From JASLDZ01 sp964244065 (GTDB lineage Bacteria; Pseudomonadota; Alphaproteobacteria; Caulobacterales; Caulobacteraceae), in the NCBI GenBank assembly GCA_964244065.1, contig CAXTHH010000002.1:372001-436000 (forward strand): a DNA stretch of 64,000 bases. The letters are read 5' to 3'. Made by a program: the position numbers and the translations under genes. Below are positions 1-8,814 of the stretch, in pieces (within the stretch, counting starts at the first letter, position 1; each line of letters begins with the position of its first letter). Below the pieces are notes generated by a model, which did no database searches, was not told the origin of the DNA, and was given only the letters and a program-made list of their open reading frames with translations.

Positions 1-638
1 ACCGGCTGGGCGAGCATGACGGGGCGGAAGCGGCCGGGGCTGTCGGGGTCGGGGCGGGGACCGCGGCCCTCCAGCCAGGCGAACAGCTCGGCGTAGGGCG
101 GCTCCACCGCGTGCCACACCTCCTCGATCTCCGAGACGTCGACGGCGTGGCCGTAGAGCGGGGCGAGGTCGGCGGCGGCCTGCTTGGCCAGGCGGGCGGA
201 GAGGCCGACGCGCAGCTCGCGGGTGAGGAGCTTGAGCAGCGCCCAGCGGCTGTCGGCGTCGCAGGCGTCGAGCCAGCCCTCCAGCAGGGCGGGGGTGGCG
301 GCGCGGTGGCTGGTGCGCAGGGCGTCCACCACCTCCTGCAGGTCGGGCTCGCGGTTGGCGCCCGGCTTCTGCGGCCAGACCAGGGCCACGGTGTCGGCGA
401 GGTCGCCGACGAAGTCGTAGCTCCAGCCCAGCAGCACCGGGTCCATCCGCTGCTCGACCAGCTTTCGGATCATGGCCGGCTTGGCGGTGTCGAAGGTGAG
501 GTCGCCCGTGAGCGCCGCCAGCGCCCAGCCGCGCTCCGGGTCCGGCGTGTCGCGCAGGAAGTCGCGCACGAGGCGCAGCTTGGCGTTGCGGCTGTTGGAC
601 AGCTGCACGCGGTCGAGGAGGGCGGCGAAGGCCTGCAT
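1..638 (-). CDS. ATP-dependent DNA ligase, N-terminal part (cut by window edge)
   Basis: The reverse strand reads an open frame from an ATG at 638 to the window edge, beginning MQAFAALLDRVQLSNSRNAK and continuing with LRDTPDPERGWALAALTGDL and VEQRMDPVLLGWSYDFVGDL. This is the N-terminal DNA-binding domain of the ATP-dependent ligases that sit beside an Lhr-like helicase and a ligase-associated exonuclease in many proteobacteria (the cisplatin-response type). The enzyme would seal nicks using ATP. About 212 residues are visible; the catalytic lysine motif lies further downstream, outside the window, so activity cannot be judged. The start is chosen because the family begins with M-x-x-F-A-x-L-L-D-R. 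Its helicase and exonuclease partners, if present, would also be outside. Confidence 0.85.
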   Translation of the reverse strand, partial: MQAFAALLDRVQLSNSRNAKLRLVRDFLRDTPDPERGWALAALTGDLTFDTAKPAMIRKLVEQRMDPVLLGWSYDFVGDLADTVALVWPQKPGANREPDLQEVVDALRTSHRAATPALLEGWLDACDADSRWALLKLLTRELRVGLSARLAKQAAADLAPLYGHAVDVSEIEEVWHAVEPPYAELFAWLEGRGPRPDPDSPGRFRPVMLAQP

Positions 639-1009
639 GTGGAGGGCTAACGCTCGAGCTTGGCATGCGGTCGCTGGCGCTCACCCGGACGCGTGGCGCC
701 GCCGCCGTGCTCGGGCGCATCAAGGGCCGCTTCGCTCTCCGCGTCGGCGGACCCGCCCTGCGCGCGGCGGCTGACCGGAGGGGTCGGGACGCGGGGCGTC
801 CCTAGAAGATGTTCGACGGCCTGCGGCGCGTCGAACACAGGGCTGAGGCGTGCCCGTGGGTGGGCCGAGGCCGCGCTCTCGCCCCGCATCGCCCTACTCG
901 TCTCATGTTTCCGACGCCCGCGTCACCGCCGCCGCGCGCAGGGCGCGTCAAGGGCGAAGAGCGGAGCGTTCCTTGACGCGGCCGAGCACGGCGGCGCCGA
1001 CCTGTCCGA
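639..1009. other. 370-bp intergenic region with two hairpins, no convincing gene
   Basis: Open frames here have no family resemblance. Two inverted repeats are visible: a 9-bp pair at 810-818/829-837 around a 10-nt loop, and the hairpin at 944-980 listed separately. The promoter of the minus-strand ligase gene must lie in the part next to 638. Confidence 0.6.
944..980. terminator. Inverted repeat downstream of the repeat-protein gene
   Basis: Perfect 10-bp arms (CGCGTCAAGG at 944-953, CCTTGACGCG at 971-980) flank a 17-nt loop. It lies about 30 bp past the stop of the minus-strand gene at 1010-2266, a sensible place for a transcription end. No clear T-run follows, so it could equally be a REP-like intergenic hairpin. 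Confidence 0.45.
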
Positions 1010-2266
1010 CTACCGCTCCAGGTCGAGCGCCCGCGCCGTGTCCCGGGTCAGCTCCCCCTGCGCGTTCAGCCCCTTGTCCCGCTGGAAGCGGACCAGGGCG
1101 TCGTTCGTGGCCGGGGTGTTCACGCCGTTCACGGGGCCCTTGTAGTAGCCGCGGTCGGCCAGCGCGCCCTGCAGGCGCGAGACCATCGGCCGGCCGGGCG
1201 TGCGCGCGTCGGTCTGCGCGCGAGGCGCGGGCGCGGCCCGCATCTCCGGCCCATACGCCACCGCGCCCGCGCGGCAGGGCGCGCAGGGCGGCGCCGGGCG
1301 CACCCACATGCGGCGGCGAACTACGCGCGCCTGCGGGCGATGCACCGGCGGCGCGGGCCGCACGTACGGCCGGGGGGGATGCATCATCGGCGGAGGCCCG
1401 CAGGGGTTCGCGCACGGCTCAGGCGGCGGGGGCGGGGGCGGCGGCGGGACGGCGCAGGCGATCCGCCGCCACTCGCTGCGGGCGGGGCTCACCAGGTGGC
1501 GGTTGGGCACGGTCTCGTAGATCGGCGGGATGGTGCGGCTCTCCTCGCGCTCGGGCCGGACCACGTACTTCTCGCGCACGGTCCCGTACTCGGCGGGAAT
1601 CTCGCGGGTCGCCTCGTAGCCGGGGCGCTCGACCACCTGGCGTGGGACCTGGCGGGTCATGGCGGGCACGGGGTGGTCGATCACGCGCTCGGGCACGCGC
1701 AGCACCTGCTCGGCCACCGTGCGGTAGAGCGCGGGCTCGACCACCAGGCACATGATCTCGCCGGTGGGCGTCACCTGCGTCTGCCCATGCCAGCCGTGGT
1801 CGTAGCCGTAGGGCGCGTAGGCCGGCTGGCCGTAGGCGGGCAGCGCCCGGCCCGGCTTCCACACCGTGCGCGCCTCGCGCACCAGCACCTGGCGGGTGAC
1901 GGTCTCGTACACGGGCGGGATCACCTCGCGGGTGAAGCTCGCGGGCCGCACGACCTCCGTCTCCCACACGGTGCGCAGGACGGGGGGCACGGGGTAGCGC
2001 TCGATCCGGGCGGGGCGGACCACCACGGTCCTGTCGCGCCAGCCCCACTCGGCGGGCACGGTGTAGTGCTCGACGCGCTCGGGATGCACGAGGCGACGCT
2101 CGGGCGTGGTCTCCCACACCTCGGCGCTGACCACCTTCTCGTAGCACTCGCCGGGGCGGGCGTAGGGGGGGCGGTCCTCGTCCGGACCTCCCGCACGGGC
2201 GCCGCCCGCCACCGACAGGGCGACGCAGAGCGCCAGAAGACCAGAACGCGCGTCAACGGGCGCCAT
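1010..2266 (-). CDS. Secreted 23-residue-repeat protein with C-terminal peptidoglycan-binding domain
   Basis: 418 residues from the ATG at 2266; a longer frame from 2296 is less likely because the shorter start gives a clean signal peptide (hydrophobic GLLALCVALSVAGGARA). Residues 49-140 and 179-270 carry eight tandem units of exactly 23 residues, with a pattern near P-x-Y-x-T-V-x-x-x-V-V-V-x-P-A/E-R-x-x-x-x-x-I/V-P; proline at unit position 14 is kept in nearly all. A 38-residue Tyr/Gly/Pro-rich insert separates the two blocks. Then comes a polyproline segment (ten prolines near 280) and a Cys/Arg-rich stretch. The last 55 residues (RLQGALADRGYYKGPVNGV and ALVRFQRDKGL) are a PG_binding_1 domain. 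It probably acts in the periplasm on peptidoglycan; the repeats' role is unknown. Confidence 0.8.
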   Translation of the reverse strand: MAPVDARSGLLALCVALSVAGGARAGGPDEDRPPYARPGECYEKVVSAEVWETTPERRLVHPERVEHYTVPAEWGWRDRTVVVRPARIERYPVPPVLRTVWETEVVRPASFTREVIPPVYETVTRQVLVREARTVWKPGRALPAYGQPAYAPYGYDHGWHGQTQVTPTGEIMCLVVEPALYRTVAEQVLRVPERVIDHPVPAMTRQVPRQVVERPGYEATREIPAEYGTVREKYVVRPEREESRTIPPIYETVPNRHLVSPARSEWRRIACAVPPPPPPPPPEPCANPCGPPPMMHPPRPYVRPAPPVHRPQARVVRRRMWVRPAPPCAPCRAGAVAYGPEMRAAPAPRAQTDARTPGRPMVSRLQGALADRGYYKGPVNGVNTPATNDALVRFQRDKGLNAQGELTRDTARALDLER

Positions 2267-2503
2267 GCCGTCAGCCTCCAAGACGGAGGCGCGCACAAGC
2301 GGCTCCGTGGAGGGAAGCTACCCCGCCGGGCCGGCCGGGGGGAACGCTCTTCACCGTGCGCCCGAAACGTGTGCGCGGCCGGCTCGCGCGCCGGGCGTAA
2401 CTTAACCCTGCGCCGGAGCCGGGCGCTCGCGCGTGCGGTTAGGCTTCGTGCCGCGGCCGGCCATGGTCTAGGAGTGCGCTCGCACGGCGCGGAGGAACGA
2501 CGA

Positions 2504-2719
2504 ATGGAGCGGATTCGGCCAGGGGACGTGCGGCCCGGCAAGTGCTTCACCGCCGCGGCGGACGGAAAGGTGCGCCGGGTGGTGGCGGTGCGCGACGGCG
2601 TGGTCGCCTTCGATGTGCGCAAGGGTCAGGGCTCGCGGACCGACTGGGGCGGCCGCAGCGAGCTGCCGGTGCCCGACTTCATCGCCGCCTCGGCGCGCGA
2701 GGTGGGCTGCGACTTCTAG
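2504..2719 (+). CDS. Small conserved hypothetical protein, 71 aa
   Basis: Starts MERIRPGDVRPGKCFTAAAD and ends REVGCDF. The ATG at 2504 has a strong Shine-Dalgarno (GGAGGA, 2491-2496), which decides the start within a much longer open frame. The protein is basic and acidic with no membrane segment or signal and looks like a small cytoplasmic protein, perhaps a single small beta domain (alternating pattern KVRRVVAVRDGVVAFDVR). No function can be assigned. It stands alone on the plus strand just before tRNA-Gly. Confidence 0.65.
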   Translation: MERIRPGDVRPGKCFTAAADGKVRRVVAVRDGVVAFDVRKGQGSRTDWGGRSELPVPDFIAASAREVGCDF

Positions 2720-2726
2720 CGGAGGC

Positions 2727-2800
2727 TGGAGCGGGCAGCGGGAATCGAACCCGCACGAGCAGCTTGGGAAGCTGCCAGGCTACCACTACATCATGCCCGC
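2727..2800 (-). tRNA. tRNA-Gly(CCC)
   Basis: On the reverse strand the 5' acceptor GCGGGCA (2794-2800) pairs with TGCCCGC (2731-2737), followed by discriminator T and an encoded CCA (2727-2729). The anticodon stem GCAGC/GCTGC encloses the loop TTCCCAA, giving anticodon CCC. The T arm GCGGGTTCGATTCCCGC is standard. Confidence 0.95.
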
Positions 2801-2888
2801 GGAGCCTCCGCCGTCCTACGGCGTCGAGGGCCCGATGTCCACGCGGGGTCGCCTTGCGGAGGCCGGGCGCCCGTGACAAGCGGGGCCG

Positions 2889-4139
2889 ATGCCGTCCCTG
2901 GACTCGCCCGCGCTGCAGCCGCTCCGGCGGCTCTGGCGCGCGCTGCCCCTGCCCTACGCCGTCCGGCGCGCGGTCACGAGCCGGCTGCACAGGCTGCTGT
3001 TCCCTGTGCCCAGAGCCGACGCGGGCGCCTTCGCGCGCACGCCCGCGAGCAAGATCAGGCCGGGGCCGCTGATCGTGTCGGGCTTCCACGGCATGCACAC
3101 GGGCATCGGCCGCGGCGGGCGCATGTTCCTGGAGGCCTTCCGCAAGGGCGGCGTGCCGCTGACCGCGCACGACCTCGGGGCCGATCCGCGCGGCCACACG
3201 CTGGAGGGTGCGGAGCCGGGCGGCGTGTGGCTGACGCTGTGCAATCCGCCCGAGGCCGTGCACTTCATGCACGTGGCGCAGACGCCCGTGTTCCGCGGCC
3301 GCTACCGCATCGGCCTGTGGGCGTGGGAGCTGCCCGAGCTGCCGGACGACTGGAAGGCGGCGCTGCCGCTGTTCCACGAGGTCTGGGGTGGCAGTCCGTT
3401 CGTCACCGAGGCGATCCGTAAGGCGGCCGAGGGCACGGACGTGATCGTCCACTACAGGCCCTACCCTCTGCCCGAGGTGGAGGCGGCGCCCGACCGTGAG
3501 CGTTTCGGCTGGCGCCTGGGCGAGCTCGCCGTGCTGTGCATGTACGACGTGCGCTCCACCGCCGCCCGCAAGAACCCGATGGGCGCGGTGGAGGCCTTCC
3601 AGCGCGCCTTCACCGCCGCCGACGCGGACGCCAGGCTGGTCATCAAGGTCAATGCGCCCGACGCGGAGGCCGGCAAGCCGCCGCCCGAGCTCGCGGCGCG
3701 CATCGCGGGCTGGCCGAACATCACCACCCTGATCGCCGAGCTGTCGGACGCGGACGCGGACGCCCTGCTGGCCAGCGCCGACGTGTTCGTCTCCCTGCAC
3801 CGCTCCGAGGGGTTCGGCCTCTCCATCGCCCAGAGCATGGTGCTGGGCCGCGCGGCCATCGCCACCGCCTACTCGGGCAACGCCGAGTTCCAGGGGGGGG
3901 GCGTGGTGGAGATCCCCTACGCGCTAGTGCCCGCCGTCGATCCCTCCGGCCGCTACGCCATGCCCGGCCAGGTGTGGGCCGAGCCGGACGTGGCCGCCGC
4001 CGCCCAGGCGCTGCGCCGGCTGGCGGACGATCCGGAGGCGTTGCGCGAGCTGGGGGAACGGGGCCGGCGCGTCATCGCCGACCGGCTGCCGACCGCCTAC
4101 TCCGCGTCCGTGTTCGAAGGCCGCGTCGCCGGGGCCTGA
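2889..4139 (+). CDS. Glycosyltransferase, GT4-like
   Basis: 416 residues. The N-terminal half has a SGFHGMHTGIGRGGRMFLEA segment, matching the glycine-rich nucleotide-sugar domain start; the C-terminal half has FVSLHRSEGFGLSIAQSMVL, the E-x7-E signature region of GT4 enzymes, followed by GRAAIATAYSGNAEF. It probably transfers a sugar from a nucleotide-activated donor in surface polysaccharide assembly. It is the only plus-strand gene beside the minus-strand polysaccharide cluster, and its 3' end overlaps the convergent glycosyltransferase by 43 bp. Sugar and acceptor are not predictable. Confidence 0.82.
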   Translation: MPSLDSPALQPLRRLWRALPLPYAVRRAVTSRLHRLLFPVPRADAGAFARTPASKIRPGPLIVSGFHGMHTGIGRGGRMFLEAFRKGGVPLTAHDLGADPRGHTLEGAEPGGVWLTLCNPPEAVHFMHVAQTPVFRGRYRIGLWAWELPELPDDWKAALPLFHEVWGGSPFVTEAIRKAAEGTDVIVHYRPYPLPEVEAAPDRERFGWRLGELAVLCMYDVRSTAARKNPMGAVEAFQRAFTAADADARLVIKVNAPDAEAGKPPPELAARIAGWPNITTLIAELSDADADALLASADVFVSLHRSEGFGLSIAQSMVLGRAAIATAYSGNAEFQGGGVVEIPYALVPAVDPSGRYAMPGQVWAEPDVAAAAQALRRLADDPEALRELGERGRRVIADRLPTAYSASVFEGRVAGA

Positions 4140-5452
4140 CCGGGGGTGAAGACCGGGGCGAGCGTGGCCGCGATCCGCGCCACCGCCGGATCGTCCCGCT
4201 CCAGTCCCAGCGCCGCCAGCCCCCTGCCGAGGCCGCGACTCAGGCGCAGCACCGGCCCGGCGCGGGCGGTGGCGGCCATCAGCGGCTCCAGCACCTCGAG
4301 GTAGGCGTCGAGCGAGAAGCGCGCTTCGGCATAGGCGCGGGCCCGGGCTCCCAGCGCACGACGGGCCGGCTCGTCCTCCGCCAGGCGCTCCAGCGCGGCG
4401 CGCAGGGCGGGGACGGGCACGTCGGCGGGCACCTTCACGGCCGCATCGTCCGGCGTGTCGGCGTAGCAGCCCGCGTCGGCCACCACCGTCGGGCGGCCGG
4501 CCAGCAGCGCCTCCACCAGGGAGGCGGAGGCGCCCTCCAGCACCGGGCGGCGCAGGCAGGTGACCACGTCCGCGGCCTCAAGCGCCACGTTCAGCTCCGC
4601 CTCCTCCGCGGGCCCGTCGATGCGCAGCCCGCGCCAGCCCCCCGCGGCCGCCAGCGCGCGCAGCCGCGAGGCCTCTTCCGGCGCGATGGGCCCGACCAGC
4701 CTGTACTCGGTGCGGGCGCGGAGGGTGGGCGAGCCGGTGATCGCCTCCACCACCCGGTCCACGCACTTGTTGGCGTTCATGACGCCCACGGTGACCACCC
4801 GCAGGCGGTCGCTGGAGCGTTCCTCCAGCGCCGCGATCGGGCGCGGCTCCATGGGCAGGCCCGCCACGTCCACCGGCCCGGCGCAGGCGCGGAGCAGGCG
4901 CGGTAGGTAGAAGGGGGCGTGGGCGAGGCAGCCGGCGGCCTGGCGCGCGACCCACTCGGTCATGGGCAGGTGCGCGGCCTCGTCCTCCAGCGGCAGCTCG
5001 CCCGCGCGCTGGCGGGCCAGCCAGGGCGCGGCCTCTCTGCCGTACACGGCCGCCACCTCCGCCTCTCGCACGCCAGGCCTCGAGCCGTTCCACCACAGCC
5101 AGCCGTTGAACAGGTTGCCCAGGTAGACGTCGTGCATGATCGCCACGCACGGGGCGTGGCCTAAGAGGGAGAAGATTCCCCCGTGATTGAAGAAGTGGTC
5201 GCCCACGTTGACCACCACCGAGTCGTAGGCGAGCGCGAAGGTGGCGAGGTCGATCTCCGTCCAGTGCCGCACGGGCAGGTCGCTGGCGATCCGGCCGCCG
5301 GCCTTGACCGGCTCGTGGTCGGTGGCGATCAGCTCCACCGCCCGCCCGCGCGCGGCGAGCGCCTCCGCCACGCGCACGCCCATGCGGCCGATGGCCGAGC
5401 CCGCCTTCAGCGGTCCGGCCCAGGCGACGGGTAGCGGCCCGTCGTCGCTCAC
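4097..5452 (-). CDS. Glycosyltransferase family 4-like
   Basis: 451 residues, beginning MSDDGPLPVAWAGPLKAGSA. The GT-B fold is suggested by IGRMGVRVAEALAARGRAVE near the N-terminus and by VTVGVMNANKCVDRVVEAI followed by ASASLVEALLAGRPTVVADA, the donor-binding region. Its start overlaps the stop of the upstream FkbM gene by 4 bp, so the two are translationally coupled and form the tail of the minus-strand surface-polysaccharide unit. Donor and linkage are unknown. Confidence 0.82.
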   Translation of the reverse strand: MSDDGPLPVAWAGPLKAGSAIGRMGVRVAEALAARGRAVELIATDHEPVKAGGRIASDLPVRHWTEIDLATFALAYDSVVVNVGDHFFNHGGIFSLLGHAPCVAIMHDVYLGNLFNGWLWWNGSRPGVREAEVAAVYGREAAPWLARQRAGELPLEDEAAHLPMTEWVARQAAGCLAHAPFYLPRLLRACAGPVDVAGLPMEPRPIAALEERSSDRLRVVTVGVMNANKCVDRVVEAITGSPTLRARTEYRLVGPIAPEEASRLRALAAAGGWRGLRIDGPAEEAELNVALEAADVVTCLRRPVLEGASASLVEALLAGRPTVVADAGCYADTPDDAAVKVPADVPVPALRAALERLAEDEPARRALGARARAYAEARFSLDAYLEVLEPLMAATARAGPVLRLSRGLGRGLAALGLERDDPAVARIAATLAPVFTPGQAPATRPSNTDAE

Positions 5453-6798
5453 CGGGGCAGCCTGGATGCGGCGGCCCCGCCCGGGCGGGTGAAGACCAGG
5501 TTCGCGGAGTCGACCTCCGCAAGCGCCGCGGCGTCCGTCGGCGTCGTGCGCCCGTCCGGCTCGCCGATGAGGCGCGGCTCCAGCCCGTGCGCGGCGAAGG
5601 CGCCGAACCAGTCGGCGGGGGCGACACCCACGCGGCGCAGGTGGCTCGGGCCGTACTCGGCCAGGACGGCGATGTCGGCGTTCTCCGCCATGAGCCGCGC
5701 CATGCCGCGCACCACGTCCAGCTCCGCCCCCTCCACGTCGATCTTCACGACGTCGAGGGGCTCGCCGGGCGCGACCACGTCGTCCAGTCGCACCACCTCG
5801 ACCTCGAACGCGCGCTCGGCCCCGCGCTCCTCCTCGGGCAGGGCGTAGAGCGAGCTGTGGCCGATCACCGGGCTCTCGTGGAAGGTGAGGCGCCCCGCCT
5901 CCGCGCCCACGGCGGCGTCCGACAGGATCACCTGCGTGAAGCCGTTCAGGTGCAGCGTCTTGGCCAGCTGACGCCGGGCGCGCCCCTCGGGCTCGAACGC
6001 ACGCACGCGGCCGCCGGGGCCGACCGCCGTCGCCATGGCCAGGGTCAGCAGGCCCACGTTGGCGCCCACGTCCGCCGCGCGCATGCCGGGCCGCAGCAGC
6101 GCCTTGAGCACCTGGCGGACGCCGGGCTCCAGCCCGCCGGAGCCGGCGTTGGCCACCATGGTCGTGAACACGGGCTCGGAGCGCGGGACCATGAGGTAGC
6201 CGTCCGCCACCCGCACCGCCCAGCTCTCCGCGTCGAAGGGCACGAGGGGCCGCACCTTGATGTCGAGCTCGTTGAAGCGCGGGCCGAGCACGCCGATCGC
6301 GACGTCCAGCTGCTCCACCGCCCGCGCGCCGAGGCGGCTGTTGCGGTCGCCGATGGTGAGAAGGTCGGCCCCGATGTTCTGCAGCGAGACGACGCCCCGG
6401 CCCAAGCCGCCGAGCCCTCGCTCCAAGTCGTCCAGGCGCAGGGAGGTGCTCCGGCTCTCGACGACGAGCTCGGCGAGCCGGCTGTTCATCGCCTCCAGCG
6501 CGCCGACCCGCGCCTGGATCTCCGAGGTGCGGGACGCCTGCAGCTGCAGCTGGTGCGTGAGGGAGGCGGTCAGGTAGGCCCGGGCGTACTCGGCGGGGCG
6601 GCGCAGCCAGCCGGCGATCCGGCCGCGCAGCCCGCGGCGGCGCTCCGGCCGCGGGGGCGCGGGCGAGACAGGCGACGAGGCGACGGGAGAGGCCGCCCCC
6701 AGGGGGGTCGACCCGGCCGGAGCCGCGTCCGACGCGGGCTGAAGAGCCTCGTGGGGAATGGTGTCGGCTATGCCGACGGCCAGGCGCACGCCCTGCAC
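5449..6798 (-). CDS. FkbM family methyltransferase with N-terminal coiled coil
   Basis: The C-terminal about 240 residues are an FkbM-type SAM methyltransferase: RAADVGANVGLLTLAMA (motif I), RAFEPEGRARRQLAKTLHLN, LDVVKIDVEGAELDVVRGM (the family's hallmark K-I-D-V-E-G) and ANLVFTRPG. Before it are a Pro/Ala-rich segment and a helical stretch (LQLQASRTSEIQARVGALEA) likely to form a coiled coil. FkbM enzymes O-methylate sugars or lipids; here a polysaccharide methyl cap is plausible. The open frame extends to a TTG at 6882 overlapping the upstream gene; I prefer the GTG at 6798, which has GGAG six bases upstream and avoids the overlap. The exact start is uncertain. Confidence 0.8.
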   Translation of the reverse strand: MQGVRLAVGIADTIPHEALQPASDAAPAGSTPLGAASPVASSPVSPAPPRPERRRGLRGRIAGWLRRPAEYARAYLTASLTHQLQLQASRTSEIQARVGALEAMNSRLAELVVESRSTSLRLDDLERGLGGLGRGVVSLQNIGADLLTIGDRNSRLGARAVEQLDVAIGVLGPRFNELDIKVRPLVPFDAESWAVRVADGYLMVPRSEPVFTTMVANAGSGGLEPGVRQVLKALLRPGMRAADVGANVGLLTLAMATAVGPGGRVRAFEPEGRARRQLAKTLHLNGFTQVILSDAAVGAEAGRLTFHESPVIGHSSLYALPEEERGAERAFEVEVVRLDDVVAPGEPLDVVKIDVEGAELDVVRGMARLMAENADIAVLAEYGPSHLRRVGVAPADWFGAFAAHGLEPRLIGEPDGRTTPTDAAALAEVDSANLVFTRPGGAAASRLPR

Positions 6799-6838
6799 TC
6801 GTGTCTCCGCGTCGCCGCCGCCCGGGCGGTCCGCGGGC

Positions 6839-8470
6839 TTAGCCGACGCCGTGGTAGGCGTGAAGGTCGGTCGCCAACCCAACGATGCTGACCGAGCTGC
6901 CGTCGCCCAGCTTCCAGGTGATGCTGTCCAGGGTCTCGCCGGGCTTGAGCACCTCGATGATGTGCGGGTCGTAGAACACCACCTCGTGGTCGCTCACCAC
7001 CACCGCGGCCCTCGCCACCTTGGTCACGAAGTCCAGGATGTAGGCGTCGATCTTGGGGTCGTGGTAGTCGAGCATGACCGGCGGGGGGGGCGCGAACGCC
7101 TTCGGCGGCTCGACCGGCGCGGGCGCAGGCGTCGCCAGCGCCACCTGCGTGCCCCCCGCGCCGGGCGCGGCGGCCTGGACAGGGTCGCCGGTTCTCGGAT
7201 CGACATAGGCGGGCGGCGACGCCGTCCAGGCATGCTCGACGGGCTGGCCCGGGTCGGGGGAGGCGTGGCCGCCGTCGTGCGCGGGATCCGCGGGTGACGG
7301 CGGCAGCGCGGGCGGCGCCGCGACCGCTGCGGGCGACAAGGTGGGCGGAGCGGCGACCTCCACGATCTCGCCATGCAGCAGCAGCGAGCCCAGGATCGCG
7401 GGCAGCGTCTCCACGTGCACCACGCGCGAGGCGTCGATCTTGGCGAAGGCGCCGTCCGCGATGGCCAGCGCCACGGCGGCGATCTGCGGCAGCGGGCCCT
7501 CGGCGAGGGTGACCAGCAGCAACGGTCGGGGCGGGGCGGGCTCGGGCGCGGCGAGGGCCGACGGGGCCGGCGAGACGACCGGGGGCGCGGCCAGGGCGGG
7601 ATGCGCGCCGTCCATCACGGCGGCGGGCGCGGGAGCCTCCGACGCGAGGGCGGCGGCGGCGATCTTCAGGCGCGCGAGGTCGGTGAACGCGGCCACCACG
7701 GTCAGCGCGGCCCGGGTCTCGGCGCCGGACAGCGTGGACAGGGTGGTGGAGGCGCGACCGCCCACGGCGGAGATCGACTCCGGCGCGGGCGCGGCGTGGG
7801 CCATGAAGCTCTGCAGGGCTGAGGGGGCGCTCTGCGGCGTCGCCGTGGACGCGGCCTCGGCCGTGACCTGGCGCAGGCCGATGGCCACGCCGGTGAGGAT
7901 GGCGGCCACCTCGGCCGGATCCAGCGCCACGGTGCGGCCGAGCTCGCCGAACGTCGAGATCGGTGCGGCGCCCACGTTGAACACCGGGCCGCGACGGCCC
8001 TCGGCCTTGGCGGGCGCGGCGGCCGCCCCGTCGTGTCCGGGCGCCTCCGCCGCCTTGGCGTGGCCGCTCTGGAAGAAGGCGGCGCCCACCAGCGCGATCA
8101 GGAGCGCGGCCGGGTGCAGGTGCACGTTGCCTTGCGGACGGCGGACGGCCGAAAGGGGGTGTTGGCCGATCAGGTCGCGGACCAGGGCGCCGAAGTCGCG
8201 GCCGCGGGCGGGCGCACCCAGGGCCGCGCCGTCCACCACGTACTGTCCGTCCACCCGGGCGAAGTGGATGAACACCTCCCCGGTGTCCTGCCGGCAGAAG
8301 CAGAACCAGGGATCGCCCTCGTCGCTCAGCCCGCGCTCGCTCTCCAGCGCCAGGCCGGCCTGCAGCAGCGCACTCTCGACGCGGTAGAACTCCGCCATCT
8401 CCTGCGCCGACCAGTCCCGCACGGGCGGGGGCCGCAGCCGTTGGGCGAGGGAGATGACTTGGGCCGCCAT
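6839..8470 (-). CDS. 543-aa single-span membrane protein of unknown function, partner of XRE regulator
   Basis: Starts at the ATG at 8470 (MAAQVISLAQRLRPPPVRDW). Residues 1-115 form a compact, probably cytoplasmic domain (DPWFCFCRQDTGEVFIHFARVDG). One membrane span follows at about 117-134 (PAALLIALVGAAFF). Residues 140-460 are Ala/Pro-rich and low in complexity. The last 80 residues are a conserved-looking domain (LDYHDPKIDAYILDFVTKVA, then VFYDPHIIEVLKPGETLDSI). No catalytic motif is recognised. It lies 47 bp after the XRE regulator and 40 bp before the FkbM methyltransferase, beside tolC of a type I secretion locus, which suggests a role in secretion, adhesion or surface polymer control. 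That role is inference. Confidence 0.7.
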   Translation of the reverse strand: MAAQVISLAQRLRPPPVRDWSAQEMAEFYRVESALLQAGLALESERGLSDEGDPWFCFCRQDTGEVFIHFARVDGQYVVDGAALGAPARGRDFGALVRDLIGQHPLSAVRRPQGNVHLHPAALLIALVGAAFFQSGHAKAAEAPGHDGAAAAPAKAEGRRGPVFNVGAAPISTFGELGRTVALDPAEVAAILTGVAIGLRQVTAEAASTATPQSAPSALQSFMAHAAPAPESISAVGGRASTTLSTLSGAETRAALTVVAAFTDLARLKIAAAALASEAPAPAAVMDGAHPALAAPPVVSPAPSALAAPEPAPPRPLLLVTLAEGPLPQIAAVALAIADGAFAKIDASRVVHVETLPAILGSLLLHGEIVEVAAPPTLSPAAVAAPPALPPSPADPAHDGGHASPDPGQPVEHAWTASPPAYVDPRTGDPVQAAAPGAGGTQVALATPAPAPVEPPKAFAPPPPVMLDYHDPKIDAYILDFVTKVARAAVVVSDHEVVFYDPHIIEVLKPGETLDSITWKLGDGSSVSIVGLATDLHAYHGVG

Positions 8471-8517
8471 GTGGGGAAGCGAAGGCTCCGTTCGAGGGGC
8501 GGGAGGCTGGAGACCAG

Positions 8518-8814
8518 CTAGTCGGCGAACAGCACCGCGTAGGTGATCGGATCGTAGTAGCGCATTAGACCCTTGACGAAAACCTTGGGGTCCACCTCCA
8601 GGGCCTGCGCCCAATCGACATACCGGTCCGGCGGGATGCGCCCGCGCCCGGTCTCCAGCTGCGAGATGAAGGTGTAGTAGTCGGCGCCCACCTTGGCCGC
8701 GAGCTGCCGCTGCGAGAGACCCGACCCCTCGCGCAGCTCCTTGAGCCAGCGGCCGCCTTCCTTTCGGAGGTCCTGGACGTCCGCGGCCGAGCGCCGCTGG
8801 GGGTTGCCGTACAT
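8518..8814 (-). CDS. XRE-family helix-turn-helix regulator
   Basis: 98 residues from the ATG at 8814 (MYGNPQRRSAADVQDLRKEG). The core LKELREGSGLSQRQLAAKVG plus ADYYTFISQLETGRGRIPPD is a Cro/CI-type HTH: SQRQLAAKVG is helix 2 and YYTFISQLETG helix 3. The tail (VFVKGLMRYYDPITYAVLFA) differs from phage repressors and is distinctive. It probably binds DNA as a dimer and regulates the genes that follow it (543-aa protein, methyltransferase, glycosyltransferase). A longer start at 8853 adds 13 residues unlike the family and was not chosen. Confidence 0.85.
   Translation of the reverse strand: MYGNPQRRSAADVQDLRKEGGRWLKELREGSGLSQRQLAAKVGADYYTFISQLETGRGRIPPDRYVDWAQALEVDPKVFVKGLMRYYDPITYAVLFAD

Noticed and set aside
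2727..2800. tRNA-Gly as a second integration site
   Set aside because: No repeat of its 3' end was seen in the window and its neighbours are ordinary chromosomal genes.
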